DNA of 64,000 bases from Pedobacter sp. BMA (GTDB lineage Bacteria > Bacteroidota > Bacteroidia > Sphingobacteriales > Sphingobacteriaceae), in contig NZ_LECU01000004.1 of assembly GCF_001027745.1 (NCBI RefSeq), forward strand, positions 124,001-188,000. The letters run 5' to 3'. A program made the translations under genes and the position numbers. Positions within the stretch are counted from its first letter, which is position 1. Every line of letters begins with the position of its first letter. The notes under the pieces were generated by a model. The model worked only from the letters and a program-made list of their open reading frames with translations. It searched no databases and was not told the DNA's origin. Below are positions 28,153 to 35,473 of the stretch, one piece after another.

Positions 28153-28249
28153 TAGTATCAATAGCGAGCATCAAATATCAAGACTTGAGTGTCGCGTTTA
28201 TAATTTCTGTTTATTCTAGTATCAAGTTGTAAGTATCAGATATCAAGAC
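28153..28249. repeat. Imperfect 32/33-bp direct repeat in the nrdB-nrdA spacer
   Basis: Copies at 28153-28184 and 28217-28249 both start TAGTATCA and end ATATCAAGAC; the middle differs by several bases and one length change. The 3' 17 bases match at 15 positions. The spacer is AT-rich and holds no other gene or terminator. Confidence 0.6.
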
Positions 28250-28279
28250 CTTATTCCTTCAACCTTTTATCCTTCTACC

Positions 28280-29251
28280 TTAAAAGTCTTCATCCAATGA
28301 AAATGCCTGTGCTTTATTATCTGCCGATGTTAACACACCGCTTTTCTGATAATCACCAACACGTTTTTCGAAGAAGTTAGTTTTACCCTGCAATGAAATC
28401 ATCTCCATGAAATCGAATGGGTTTGTGGCATTGTAGATCTTTTTGTAGCCCAATTCCTGTAACCATCTGTCGGCCACGAATTCGATGTACTGACTCATTA
28501 ACTTCGCATTCATCCCAATTAAGGCAACTGGCAAAGCATCAGTAACGAATTCTTTTTCAATTTCCACTGCATCGCTAATGATCGAATGAACCTGCTCTTC
28601 GCTCAGTTTGTTACTCAACATGCTGTACAACAAACATGCAAATTCACAGTGTGAGCCCTCGTCCCGTGAAATCAGCTCGTTGCTAAAGGTGAGGCCCGGC
28701 ATTAAGCCACGCTTTTTTAACCAGAATATAGAGCAGAAGCTTCCGCTAAAGAAAATACCTTCAACCGCAGCAAATGCCACCAACCGTTCAGCAAAAGTCC
28801 CGTTCTCGATCCACCTCAGTGCCCATTCTGCTTTTCTTTTCACAGCTGGAACGGTATCAATGGCATGGAAAAGGCGATCCTTTTCCTCAGGGTCTTTAAT
28901 ATAAGTATCGATCAATAATGCATAGGTTTCAGCATGTATATTTTCCATCATAATCTGGAAACCATAGAAACAACGCGCTTCCGGCAACTGTACTTCACTC
29001 ATGAAATTTACAGCCAGGTTTTCATTAACAATACCATCACTAGCAGAAAAGAAAGCAAGGATATGAGAAATAAAATGTCTTTCTCCATCGTTCAAATTAT
29101 CCCAGTGTTTTTGGTCGTCAGAAAGATCGATCTCTTCTGCCGTCCAGAAACTAGCTTCGGTCTTTTTATACATTTCCCAGATTGCCGGATATTTGATTGG
29201 CAAAAGCACAAATCTGTCTTTGTTTTCTTGTAGTAATAATTCCTGTTCCAT
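28280..29251 (-). CDS. nrdB: Ribonucleoside-diphosphate reductase, beta subunit (class Ia)
   Basis: A 323-residue di-iron tyrosyl-radical subunit from the ATG at 29251. The frame is open 39 codons further upstream, but that extension has no family similarity. Iron ligands and the radical Tyr are visible in the eukaryote-like arrangement: ASDGIVNEN, the EARCFYGFQ helix and ENIHAETY, where Glu, His and Tyr fall in order. A second Glu/His pair follows in RDEGSHCEF. The C-terminal tail (FSLDEDF) is the expected docking peptide for NrdA. It is the first gene of the nrdB-nrdA pair. Confidence 0.97.
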   Translation of the reverse strand: MEQELLLQENKDRFVLLPIKYPAIWEMYKKTEASFWTAEEIDLSDDQKHWDNLNDGERHFISHILAFFSASDGIVNENLAVNFMSEVQLPEARCFYGFQIMMENIHAETYALLIDTYIKDPEEKDRLFHAIDTVPAVKRKAEWALRWIENGTFAERLVAFAAVEGIFFSGSFCSIFWLKKRGLMPGLTFSNELISRDEGSHCEFACLLYSMLSNKLSEEQVHSIISDAVEIEKEFVTDALPVALIGMNAKLMSQYIEFVADRWLQELGYKKIYNATNPFDFMEMISLQGKTNFFEKRVGDYQKSGVLTSADNKAQAFSLDEDF

Positions 29252-29702
29252 AGCTGATACTTTATTTTTTATTGTTCTAATCAGAGCCGACAAAACCCCG
29301 CAACCGCCGGTGTTAACAGGCGATTGAAATGTGATGTATTGAAACTCTAGTGAAAGTGCTAACCCCAACGTTAAAGAACTACCGGGTTTTTAGTGATAAA
29401 AATTTGAAAAGTGATCTGAGAGATGCACCATTAAACTACTAAAAACTAAGCTTTTATATTTGTTTTCGAACGCAGGAAGTTAAAGAACTTTGTTATAACA
29501 AATATAGATACGGCAGGCCTTTTTTGTGAATCAAAGTTGTTAACACCCTAACCCATAACTGGGGAAAAACGATCAGCACAATATCATTTTCAAGTGAAAA
29601 AAAAGCTAATCGATTGTTTTGGAGCGCTTAACGAACTGAAAAAAGTGTTAATAACTTAAATTTGAGGGGAATACGATGGGCAGATTATAGCGAAATGGAA
29701 TA
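29252..29702. other. Gene-free 451-bp region between nrdB and rlpA
   Basis: No credible coding frame is present. Measured from the nrdB ATG, the segment to about 29500 could be a long nrdB leader, since a consensus -7 element lies at 29499-29506 (- strand). No palindromic ACACnATATnnTGTGT-like NrdR box and no recognisable riboswitch core were seen. The remainder toward rlpA is AT-rich without clear hairpins. Confidence 0.5.
29499..29506 (-). promoter_or_regulatory. Bacteroidota -7 promoter element, possibly for nrdB
   Basis: On the - strand this reads TATATTTG (TAnnTTTG), about 250 bp upstream of the nrdB ATG. A TTTG lies further upstream, but at a spacing slightly longer than the usual one to a -33 element. 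Confidence 0.35.
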
Positions 29703-30083
29703 CTACTCTACCGTGTAAGCGAGACTAACTTTCGCAATCCCTTTGTGGTATATACCAATCTCTTTGGCAGCACTTTCTGACAGATCAATCGCCAGTTTTT
29801 TGGAATAAGGACCCCGGTCGTTCACCTTTACAATAACAGATTTTCCATTGTCGGGATTGGTTACGGTAACTAGCGTACCCATGGGTAAAGTGCGGTGAGC
29901 TGCAGTAAATTTCTTGGCTCTGTATTTTGCGCCGCTTGTGGTTCGGCGGCCTTCGAATTTTCTGTGGTAGTAAGTAGCGAGAACTGTTTTTTTGATACTA
30001 TCCGGCTCATTTGATGGGTCGGATTTTTGTGCTTTACCTTGTAAAAACAGGAAACAAAAACTTAATAACAACAGATACTTCAT
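29703..30083 (-). CDS. RlpA-like septal ring lytic transglycosylase family protein
   Basis: A 126-residue protein: signal peptide (about residues 1-18, ending GKAQ) and one double-psi beta-barrel domain. The RlpA motifs are clear: ATYYHRKFEGRRTTSG, the AAHRTLPMGTLVTVTN strand, KVNDRGPY with the conserved Asp, and the IDLSESAAKEIG helix. RlpA enzymes cleave denuded glycan strands; this short version has no SPOR domain, so septal recruitment through denuded glycan is not evident. It appears monocistronic with its own promoter. Confidence 0.9.
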   Translation of the reverse strand: MKYLLLLSFCFLFLQGKAQKSDPSNEPDSIKKTVLATYYHRKFEGRRTTSGAKYRAKKFTAAHRTLPMGTLVTVTNPDNGKSVIVKVNDRGPYSKKLAIDLSESAAKEIGIYHKGIAKVSLAYTVE

Positions 30084-30109
30084 AGGCTAACATTTCTTTA
30101 TTGCGCCTG

Positions 30110-30117
30110 CAAATATA
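30110..30117 (-). promoter_or_regulatory. Bacteroidota -7 promoter element upstream of rlpA-like gene
   Basis: The - strand reads TATATTTG, exact TAnnTTTG, 27 bp upstream of the ATG at 30083. The position is ideal for a short leader. Confidence 0.55.
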
Positions 30118-30169
30118 AGCATTTAGTTTATAATCAGCAATTTGTGGAAAAACAGTTAAATTGCAGGCA

Positions 30170-30203
30170 AAAAAAAGGGCGTACAACTTGCTGTCGTACG
30201 CCC
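30170..30203 (-). terminator. Rho-independent terminator after msrB
   Basis: Perfect 8-bp GC-rich stem GGGCGTAC (30177-30184) with 30196-30203; on the - strand it runs into seven T residues. It begins 25 bp past the msrB stop. Confidence 0.9.
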
Positions 30204-30227
30204 AAACCTAACCCAACTATATCCACC

Positions 30228-30731
30228 TTATTTCTTATCCGGAACGAAATTCATAGAGATAGAATTTACGCAGTGACGGGTGTCTTTATTCGTAAATCCT
30301 TCTCCTAAAAATACGTGTCCTAAGTGTGCTCCGCAATTGGCGCAAACAATTTCTGTACGTGAGCCGTCTGCATCAGGAATGCGTTTTACAGCGCCTTTAA
30401 TTTCATCATCGAAAGCCGGCCATCCGCAATGCGCATCAAACTTACTTTCCGATCTGTATAGCGCGGCATTACAGCGTTTACAGGTATATGTACCCTTTTC
30501 TGTAGTGTGTTCATATTTACCTGTACCAGGATACTCAGTGCCTTTATTTACAATTACTCTTTCTTCTTCGGGTGTTAATGGATTCCAGTTCATCTTTTTC
30601 TTTGGTATGATATTTTCCGATTGCTCTGCCTGTTTCTTTTCTTTCTTATCCTGCTTTTGTGCACAAGCAGATAAACCTGTTATAAGAACAACAGCAGAGA
30701 CCAAAAATAGTTTATTTAACATCGTTTTCAT
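30228..30731 (-). CDS. msrB: Peptide-methionine (R)-S-oxide reductase, lipoprotein form
   Basis: A 167-residue enzyme reducing methionine-R-sulfoxide in proteins. The N-terminal signal ends in a lipobox (LSACAQK), then a Lys-rich linker, so it is anchored in the cell envelope. Two zinc CxxC pairs (CKRCN and CANCG), the CGWPAFDD block and the catalytic RHCVNS with Cys154 are intact. The envelope location suggests repair of oxidised exported proteins rather than cytoplasmic ones. It is followed by a strong terminator. Confidence 0.95.
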   Translation of the reverse strand: MKTMLNKLFLVSAVVLITGLSACAQKQDKKEKKQAEQSENIIPKKKMNWNPLTPEEERVIVNKGTEYPGTGKYEHTTEKGTYTCKRCNAALYRSESKFDAHCGWPAFDDEIKGAVKRIPDADGSRTEIVCANCGAHLGHVFLGEGFTNKDTRHCVNSISMNFVPDKK

Positions 30732-30867
30732 ATAACCATATACGCTGTAAATTTTGTTTTGGTTTGTAGAAGCTATTGTTTGGTCTAGTGTTTACAAAGG
30801 GATGATATTCTCATTGAAGCAGAAGGAACAAACTGAAATTAGTTCAACTTAAATGCCTATCGCATAG

Positions 30868-30895
30868 TTGCCACAGAAACACAGAATACACGGAA
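30868..30895 (+). repeat. 28-bp inverted repeat, left arm of the GxxExxY unit
   Basis: This arm begins TTGCCACAGAAACACAGAAT. It pairs with 31346-31373 as an inverted copy at 26 of 28 positions. It ends 6 bp from the stop of the GxxExxY gene. The arm itself contains loosely repeated CAC(A/G)GAA words. Confidence 0.9.
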
Positions 30896-30901
30896 TTGAT
30901 A

Positions 30902-31294
30902 TTATAGAATAACGCGCCTAATTTCTAAAGTTGTTTTACCGAAATTTAGCACCAAACCAACCTTACATTCTGAGCATTTTAAATAGTTAATCGTTTGAGC
31001 TAAATCTTCATTTGCTATTCCACTTTTACCTTTAATTTCTAAAATTACCGAATCAAAAACAATAAAGTCTGCATAAAAGCTATGCGGCAACAGATTGTCT
31101 TTATAATAAACAGGATAATATTTTTCTCTTTCGTAGAAATATCCCCGGCTATCAAATTCGATACAAAGCGCATCCTTGTAAACAATTTCAAGAAAACCGC
31201 AACCCAAATTCTTATGAACTTCAATTGCGGCGTTAATAATTAAATCAGTTTCATTCTTATAGGGAAGATTATCTTGTCTTATTTGATAATCCAT
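30902..31294 (-). CDS. GxxExxY protein, PD-(D/E)XK nuclease superfamily-like
   Basis: A 130-residue protein with the family name motif GFLEIVY at residues 33-39 (Gly33, Glu36, Tyr39). A nuclease-like core follows: Asp76 in FYADF and Glu86-x-Lys88 in LEIKGK, the D...ExK spacing of PD-(D/E)XK enzymes, then Gln100 and Tyr104 and an LNFG strand at residues 116-119. The family (TIGR04256, PF13366) has no established function. The gene is framed by 28-bp inverted repeats and nearly fills the space between them, unlike any other gene here. No partner gene adjoins it; msrB and sucD are housekeeping genes with their own terminators. Confidence 0.88.
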   Translation of the reverse strand: MDYQIRQDNLPYKNETDLIINAAIEVHKNLGCGFLEIVYKDALCIEFDSRGYFYEREKYYPVYYKDNLLPHSFYADFIVFDSVILEIKGKSGIANEDLAQTINYLKCSECKVGLVLNFGKTTLEIRRVIL

Positions 31295-31345
31295 ATAGAA
31301 AATTTTAAACTAATCTAATCAAATTTCTCTTTTTTCCCCATTTAT

Positions 31346-31373
31346 TTCCGTGTCTTCTGTGTTTCCGTGGCAA
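31346..31373 (-). repeat. 28-bp inverted repeat, right arm of the GxxExxY unit
   Basis: Read on the - strand this arm begins TTGCCACGGAAACACAGAAG, differing from the left arm at two of 28 bases. It lies 51 bp upstream of the GxxExxY ATG, so it could also carry regulatory signals for that gene. Confidence 0.9.
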
Positions 31374-31387
31374 AAAAACTCCGACAA

Positions 31388-31419
31388 CAAAAAAGCGCCC
31401 CGAATATTCGGAACGCTTT
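31388..31419 (-). terminator. Rho-independent terminator after sucD
   Basis: A 14-bp stem with two mismatches (AAAGCG and CCGAAT segments paired across 31392-31419) and a run of T residues on the - strand. It is 22 bp past the sucD stop. Confidence 0.8.
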
Positions 31420-31441
31420 CATTTATGTAAATTTTAAAGTC

Positions 31442-32314
31442 TTACTTTGCCAGTTCTTCTGCCATTGCAGCACCAATTTCAGCCGGGCTCTCTACAACGC
31501 GAATACCACATTCTGCCATGATTTTCATTTTAGCAGCAGCAGTATCATCTGCACCACCTACAATAGCACCTGCGTGACCCATTCTACGTCCCGGAGGCGC
31601 AGTTTGACCAGCGATGAAACCAACAACAGGTTTAGTACCGTGTTCTTTAATCCAGCGCGCAGCTTCAGCTTCCATACCACCACCAATTTCACCAATCATG
31701 ATGATACCGTGAGTTTCCGGATCGTTCATTAATAATTTTACAGCTTCAACAGTTGGTGTGCCAATAATCGGGTCGCCACCGATACCGATAGCAGTTGTAA
31801 TACCTAAACCAGCTTTTACTACCTGATCTACTGCTTCATAAGTTAAAGTTCCTGATTTGGAAACTACACCAACGTTACCTTTCTTGAAGATAAACCCTGG
31901 CATGATACCAATTTTAGCTTCATCAGCAGTAATGATACCCGGACAGTTCGGACCAATTAACGTCACATCACGGTCAGAGATATATTCTTTAACCTGAATC
32001 ATATCTTTAGTTGGAATACCTTCAGTGATACAAACGATCACTTTAATTCCGCCTTCAGCAGCTTCCATAATCGCATCAGCAGCAAACGCCGGTGGAACGA
32101 AAATGATAGATACATTTGCTCCCGTTTGATCAACGGCATCTTTAACAGTATTAAAAACAGGCTTATCTAAATGTAATTGCCCACCTTTGCCAGGAGTTAC
32201 ACCACCAACTACGTTTGTACCATATGCCAGCATCTGCTCAGCGTGGTAAGTTCCTTCGTTTCCGGTAAAACCCTGAACGATAACCTTAGAATCTTTGTTA
32301 ACTAAAACGCTCAT
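31442..32314 (-). CDS. sucD: Succinate-CoA ligase, ADP-forming, alpha subunit
   Basis: A 290-residue TCA-cycle subunit. The CoA-binding Rossmann domain opens [20 protein letters not shown]; the central [12 protein letters not shown] block and the phosphohistidine loop GHAGAIVGG with His247 are intact. The beta subunit gene (sucC) is not adjacent in this window, so it must lie elsewhere. It appears monocistronic, with a consensus promoter close upstream and a terminator close downstream. Confidence 0.97.
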   Translation of the reverse strand: MSVLVNKDSKVIVQGFTGNEGTYHAEQMLAYGTNVVGGVTPGKGGQLHLDKPVFNTVKDAVDQTGANVSIIFVPPAFAADAIMEAAEGGIKVIVCITEGIPTKDMIQVKEYISDRDVTLIGPNCPGIITADEAKIGIMPGFIFKKGNVGVVSKSGTLTYEAVDQVVKAGLGITTAIGIGGDPIIGTPTVEAVKLLMNDPETHGIIMIGEIGGGMEAEAARWIKEHGTKPVVGFIAGQTAPPGRRMGHAGAIVGGADDTAAAKMKIMAECGIRVVESPAEIGAAMAEELAK

Positions 32315-32332
32315 GTATCAATTTTTTTTGTG

Positions 32333-32340
32333 CAAAGCTA
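32333..32340 (-). promoter_or_regulatory. Bacteroidota -7 promoter element upstream of sucD
   Basis: The - strand reads TAGCTTTG, an exact TAnnTTTG match, 19 bp before the sucD ATG. Confidence 0.55.
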
Positions 32341-32433
32341 ATATTATTGAGTGGAAAGTCAAACCTAAAAGCATATTATTTAGGGCGATTTTTCACGAAA
32401 ATGTTATTTTAAATACTTCTTGAGAACAACAGC

Positions 32434-33399
32434 TTATTTCCATCCTTTTGCCCACTCGGCCTGTGCCTGGTCATCCTGATAGGTCCACGCCACAAAACGA
32501 CTTATTTTTTGTCCCTGACTCATTTGTACCGTCCGCACCTCAAAAGCATTTGATTTCACCAATGCGTTATAAATGCTTTTTAAGTTGGCACTTTTCGAAA
32601 CCAAAGATGTAAACCAAAGGACCTGATTTTTTATCTGTGCACTCTGGATAATCATCTGCTCAACAAAGGCACGTTCACCACCCGGACACCAAAGCTCAGC
32701 CTTATTACCACCAAAGTTTAATACATGCTTTACTTCTTTTTCATTTCCGCCCAGATTGCGCCATTTTTGTCGGGTTCCTTGCTCTGCCTCTTTTAACGAA
32801 GCATGGAAAGGAGGATTGCAAACCACAGCATCAAAACGCTCGGTCCGTCCTACAATACCTCTAAAGATACCCATTTTTGAAGATTGCTGACGGATTTCTA
32901 TTGCACCCTGCAAGGGTTTATTGGTATCCACAATACGTTTCGCCGACTCCACAGAAAGCGGATCGATTTCAGACCCTACAAAATGCCAGCCGTATTCCTG
33001 GTGACCGATAATGGGATAAATGCAGTTGGCACCCACACCAATATCCAGCACATTTACGTTGGCTCCTTTCGGGTTTTTACCCTTATTACTCGATCCTAAA
33101 AGATCAGCAACATAGTGGATATAGTCTGCCCGTCCCGGGATAGGGGGACAAAGAAAATCCTGGGGAATATCCCATTGGGAAATATCGTAAAATTGTTTTA
33201 ACAAAGCGCGGTTCAATGCTTTCACAGCATTCTGATCAGCGAAATCAATCGAATCGTCGTTGTGTTCGTTTTTAAAAACAAAACGTTTTAGTTCTTTCGA
33301 TGATGCGGTAAGTTGTTTAAAATTATAACGCGACCTGTGTTTGTTGCGGGGGTGTAACTCGCTTTTTTCCTTGCGGTTATTTTGTTCTTCTTGAGCCAA
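32434..33399 (-). CDS. rlmF: 23S rRNA (adenine(1618)-N6)-methyltransferase
   Basis: A 321-residue SAM-dependent methyltransferase. Motif I is DIGVGANCIYP and motif IV is VVCNPPFHAS, the NPPF form used by N6-adenine methyltransferases. The N-terminal LHPRNKHRSRYNF block and length agree with RlmF. No ATG precedes the conserved region in frame; the only plausible start is the TTG at 33399. A consensus promoter element lies 44 bp upstream. Confidence 0.93.
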   Translation of the reverse strand: MAQEEQNNRKEKSELHPRNKHRSRYNFKQLTASSKELKRFVFKNEHNDDSIDFADQNAVKALNRALLKQFYDISQWDIPQDFLCPPIPGRADYIHYVADLLGSSNKGKNPKGANVNVLDIGVGANCIYPIIGHQEYGWHFVGSEIDPLSVESAKRIVDTNKPLQGAIEIRQQSSKMGIFRGIVGRTERFDAVVCNPPFHASLKEAEQGTRQKWRNLGGNEKEVKHVLNFGGNKAELWCPGGERAFVEQMIIQSAQIKNQVLWFTSLVSKSANLKSIYNALVKSNAFEVRTVQMSQGQKISRFVAWTYQDDQAQAEWAKGWK

Positions 33400-33442
33400 T
33401 GTGATCTGGATTAAGTAAACGTACTGTGTGTACGTTTCCCTG

Positions 33443-33450
33443 CAAAGGTA
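33443..33450 (-). promoter_or_regulatory. Bacteroidota -7 promoter element upstream of rlmF
   Basis: The - strand reads TACCTTTG (TAnnTTTG), in the 53-bp gap between the symporter gene and rlmF. A small 8-bp hairpin (33417-33437) follows in the leader. Confidence 0.5.
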
Positions 33451-33452
33451 AG

Positions 33453-34688
33453 TTAAATAATCTGTGAATACTTCGCTTCATCAAACTGGTTTTCACTTTT
33501 GGCGATAACGATTGTAGCAATACCATTCCCGATCACATTCGTTATTGCCCTGGCTTCGCTCATAAAACGGTCTACCCCAATTAAAATTGAAATATGCTCA
33601 ATGGGCATAATTTTCAGTGCGGTAAGGGTAGATACCAATACAATAAATCCGCTTCCCGTTACCCCTGCTGCTCCTTTTGAAGTCACCATCAATACACCTA
33701 ATACTGTGATTTGCTGGCCCAATGATAAATCAACATGAAAAACCTGACAGAGAAAAATTACAGCCATGGCCAGATAGATTGCCGTTCCATCAAGGTTAAA
33801 AGAATACCCGGTTGGAATCACCAGGCCCACTACCGATTTTTCGCAACCAAAAGCTTCCATTTTCTGCATCATACTCGGCAGCGCTGATTCTGACGAAGAA
33901 GTCCCTAAAACAATCAAAATTTCCTGACGAATAAATTTCAGATACTTCCATAAACTGAAATGATAGTATCGGCAAATGCCGTTCAGGACGACAAAAATGA
34001 AAAGAATGCAGGTAAGGTAAACTGAGCCCATAAGCTTGGCCATACCCAGAATACTGCTTAAGCCATGCGTACCAATACTAAATGCCATTCCACCGAATGC
34101 GCCTATTGGCGCCAGACGCATAATCACTTTCATAATTTTGAACAGCACTTTCGAAATTTTATCAAAAGCATTCAGGACAGATGCACCTTCCCCTCCCAGT
34201 TTGTTCAGACCATAGCCAAAGAGAATGGCGAAGAGTAAAATCTGCAGAATATTTCCTTCGGCGAAGGCGGCGATCACATTATGCGGAATGATGTGCAGAA
34301 AGAATTCAGCCCAGTTCATTTCTTTGGCCTGTTCAGCGTAGCCGGCAACTTTTGTTGCGTCACCTCCTTGGGTAATCATCCCCGCTCCTGGTTTCAGCAC
34401 ATTGGCCACCAGTAATCCAATGGCAATGGCTACGGTGCTCACAATTTCAAAATACAGAAGTGCTTTACCTCCGACTCTTCCCACCTTCTTCATATCCCCC
34501 ATATGTGCAATCCCCAACACAATGGTGAAGAAAATGATCGGTGCAATGAGCATACTAATGAGGTTGATAAAACCCTGACTAATAAGTTTAGCTGAAGGTG
34601 CAAAGCCCGGAAAATACGCGCCAACGATTATACCAATGGTAATCGCTACTAATACCTGGAACGTTAAATTGCTAAAGAGTGATTTCAT
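33453..34688 (-). CDS. Dicarboxylate/amino acid:cation symporter (DAACS family)
   Basis: A 411-residue membrane protein of the glutamate/aspartate and C4-dicarboxylate symporter family (GltP/DctA). About eight helices plus two re-entrant hairpins are expected. The Ser-rich hairpin is GTSSSESALP and the cation/substrate segment is PTGYSFNLDGTAIYLAM; the second hairpin is GAAGVTGSGF. The exact substrate (glutamate, aspartate or succinate/fumarate) cannot be fixed from the sequence. It is divergent from the ECF sigma gene across 186 bp containing GATC-centred palindromes. Confidence 0.92.
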   Translation of the reverse strand: MKSLFSNLTFQVLVAITIGIIVGAYFPGFAPSAKLISQGFINLISMLIAPIIFFTIVLGIAHMGDMKKVGRVGGKALLYFEIVSTVAIAIGLLVANVLKPGAGMITQGGDATKVAGYAEQAKEMNWAEFFLHIIPHNVIAAFAEGNILQILLFAILFGYGLNKLGGEGASVLNAFDKISKVLFKIMKVIMRLAPIGAFGGMAFSIGTHGLSSILGMAKLMGSVYLTCILFIFVVLNGICRYYHFSLWKYLKFIRQEILIVLGTSSSESALPSMMQKMEAFGCEKSVVGLVIPTGYSFNLDGTAIYLAMAVIFLCQVFHVDLSLGQQITVLGVLMVTSKGAAGVTGSGFIVLVSTLTALKIMPIEHISILIGVDRFMSEARAITNVIGNGIATIVIAKSENQFDEAKYSQII

Positions 34689-34759
34689 CTTACTGTTTTG
34701 GAAATGAAATATAAAACATTTTTTCGTTTTGCGCTTTAATTTCGACTAAAAGGTTCATC

Positions 34760-34786
34760 ATGATCAAAATGTTGATCGAGATCAAA
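34760..34786. promoter_or_regulatory. Clustered GATC-centred palindromes between symporter and sigma genes
   Basis: TGATCA (34761-34766) is followed by TTGATC-GA-GATCAA (34772-34785), a 6+6 palindrome with a 2-nt spacer. The site lies 72 bp upstream of the symporter ATG and 89 bp upstream of the sigma ATG, a suitable position for an operator. No regulator can be assigned. Confidence 0.35.
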
Positions 34787-34874
34787 CACGTTTTTTACCA
34801 TTTTTTTTCAAACCTCGCTTTATTATACAGTAATTCATATATTTAGCCAACCCAAACAAGCCAATTCATCCCTA

Positions 34875-35471
34875 ATGTCAGTTTATAGCCTCACAGCGGA
34901 AAAAATATTGCTGCAAAAAATTGCTGATGGAGATGAATTAGCGTTTAAACACGTTTTTGAGTTATACAAAAACAAAATTTACTGTTTTGTGGTCAAATTT
35001 GTGCATTCTAAAGCTGACGCCGAAGAAATTGTTCAGGATACATTCTTTACGATATGGCAAAAAAAAGAAATGCTGCCTAATATCGAACACCCAAGGAATT
35101 ATATTTACACCATCGTTAGAAACAAAACCTACGACTATCTGAACCAGGCGGCGAAAAATCAAAAAAACCTTTCACAGATCTGGGCCAATATGCAAACCGA
35201 AAGCAATCCGGTTGAAGAGCTCACTAATTTTAAAGATAGTGAGCTTCTTATTAAAAATGGCTTGGCTAATCTATCATTGCAAAAGCAACAGATTTTCAAA
35301 ATGAGCCGTGTAGATGGTCTCAGCCATGAAGAAATTGCACAAGAGATGGGCTTGTCAAAAAGCAGGGTAAAAAACCTTATTGTGGATATCCTAAAATACC
35401 TTCGCCACTACCTTTCGAAGCACACGCTAAAGATCACTTTGGCAGGCTTCCTGGGCTACTTGTTTTCCTGA
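34875..35471 (+). CDS. RNA polymerase ECF-type sigma-70 factor (Bacteroidota expansion family)
   Basis: A 198-residue sigma factor with region 2 (about residues 10-80; the DEEL-equivalent AFKHVFELYKNKIYCFV and DAEEIVQDTFFTIW helices) and region 4 (about residues 120-175; GLSHEEIAQEMGLSKSRVKN helix-turn-helix). After region 4 there is a hydrophobic C-terminal tail (ITLAGFLGYLF). It should direct transcription of the SusC/SusD pair at 37932-42930 under control of the FecR anti-sigma factor at 36613. Those genes are not contiguous with it, because an opposite-strand gene intervenes. It ends 2 bp from that gene's 3' end. Confidence 0.93.
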   Translation: MSVYSLTAEKILLQKIADGDELAFKHVFELYKNKIYCFVVKFVHSKADAEEIVQDTFFTIWQKKEMLPNIEHPRNYIYTIVRNKTYDYLNQAAKNQKNLSQIWANMQTESNPVEELTNFKDSELLIKNGLANLSLQKQQIFKMSRVDGLSHEEIAQEMGLSKSRVKNLIVDILKYLRHYLSKHTLKITLAGFLGYLFS

Positions 35472-35473
35472 TA

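Larger units (their letters stand above)
30868..31373. mobile_element. Putative 506-bp inverted-repeat-flanked GxxExxY cassette
   Basis: The unit consists of the left arm (30868-30895), the GxxExxY gene on the - strand and the right arm (31346-31373). Its right end stops 14 bp short of the sucD terminator, so it sits in a transcriptionally quiet site. No target-site duplication is evident in the flanks and no transposase is encoded. Mobility is inferred only from the repeat-gene-repeat layout. Confidence 0.5.

Noticed and set aside
29252..29368. N-terminal extension of nrdB by 39 codons
   Set aside because: The extra residues have no similarity to the family, while the ATG at 29251 gives the expected start.
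30868..31373. Interpretation of the GxxExxY unit as a standard insertion sequence
   Set aside because: No transposase is encoded and no target-site duplication is visible, so it is reported only as a putative cassette.
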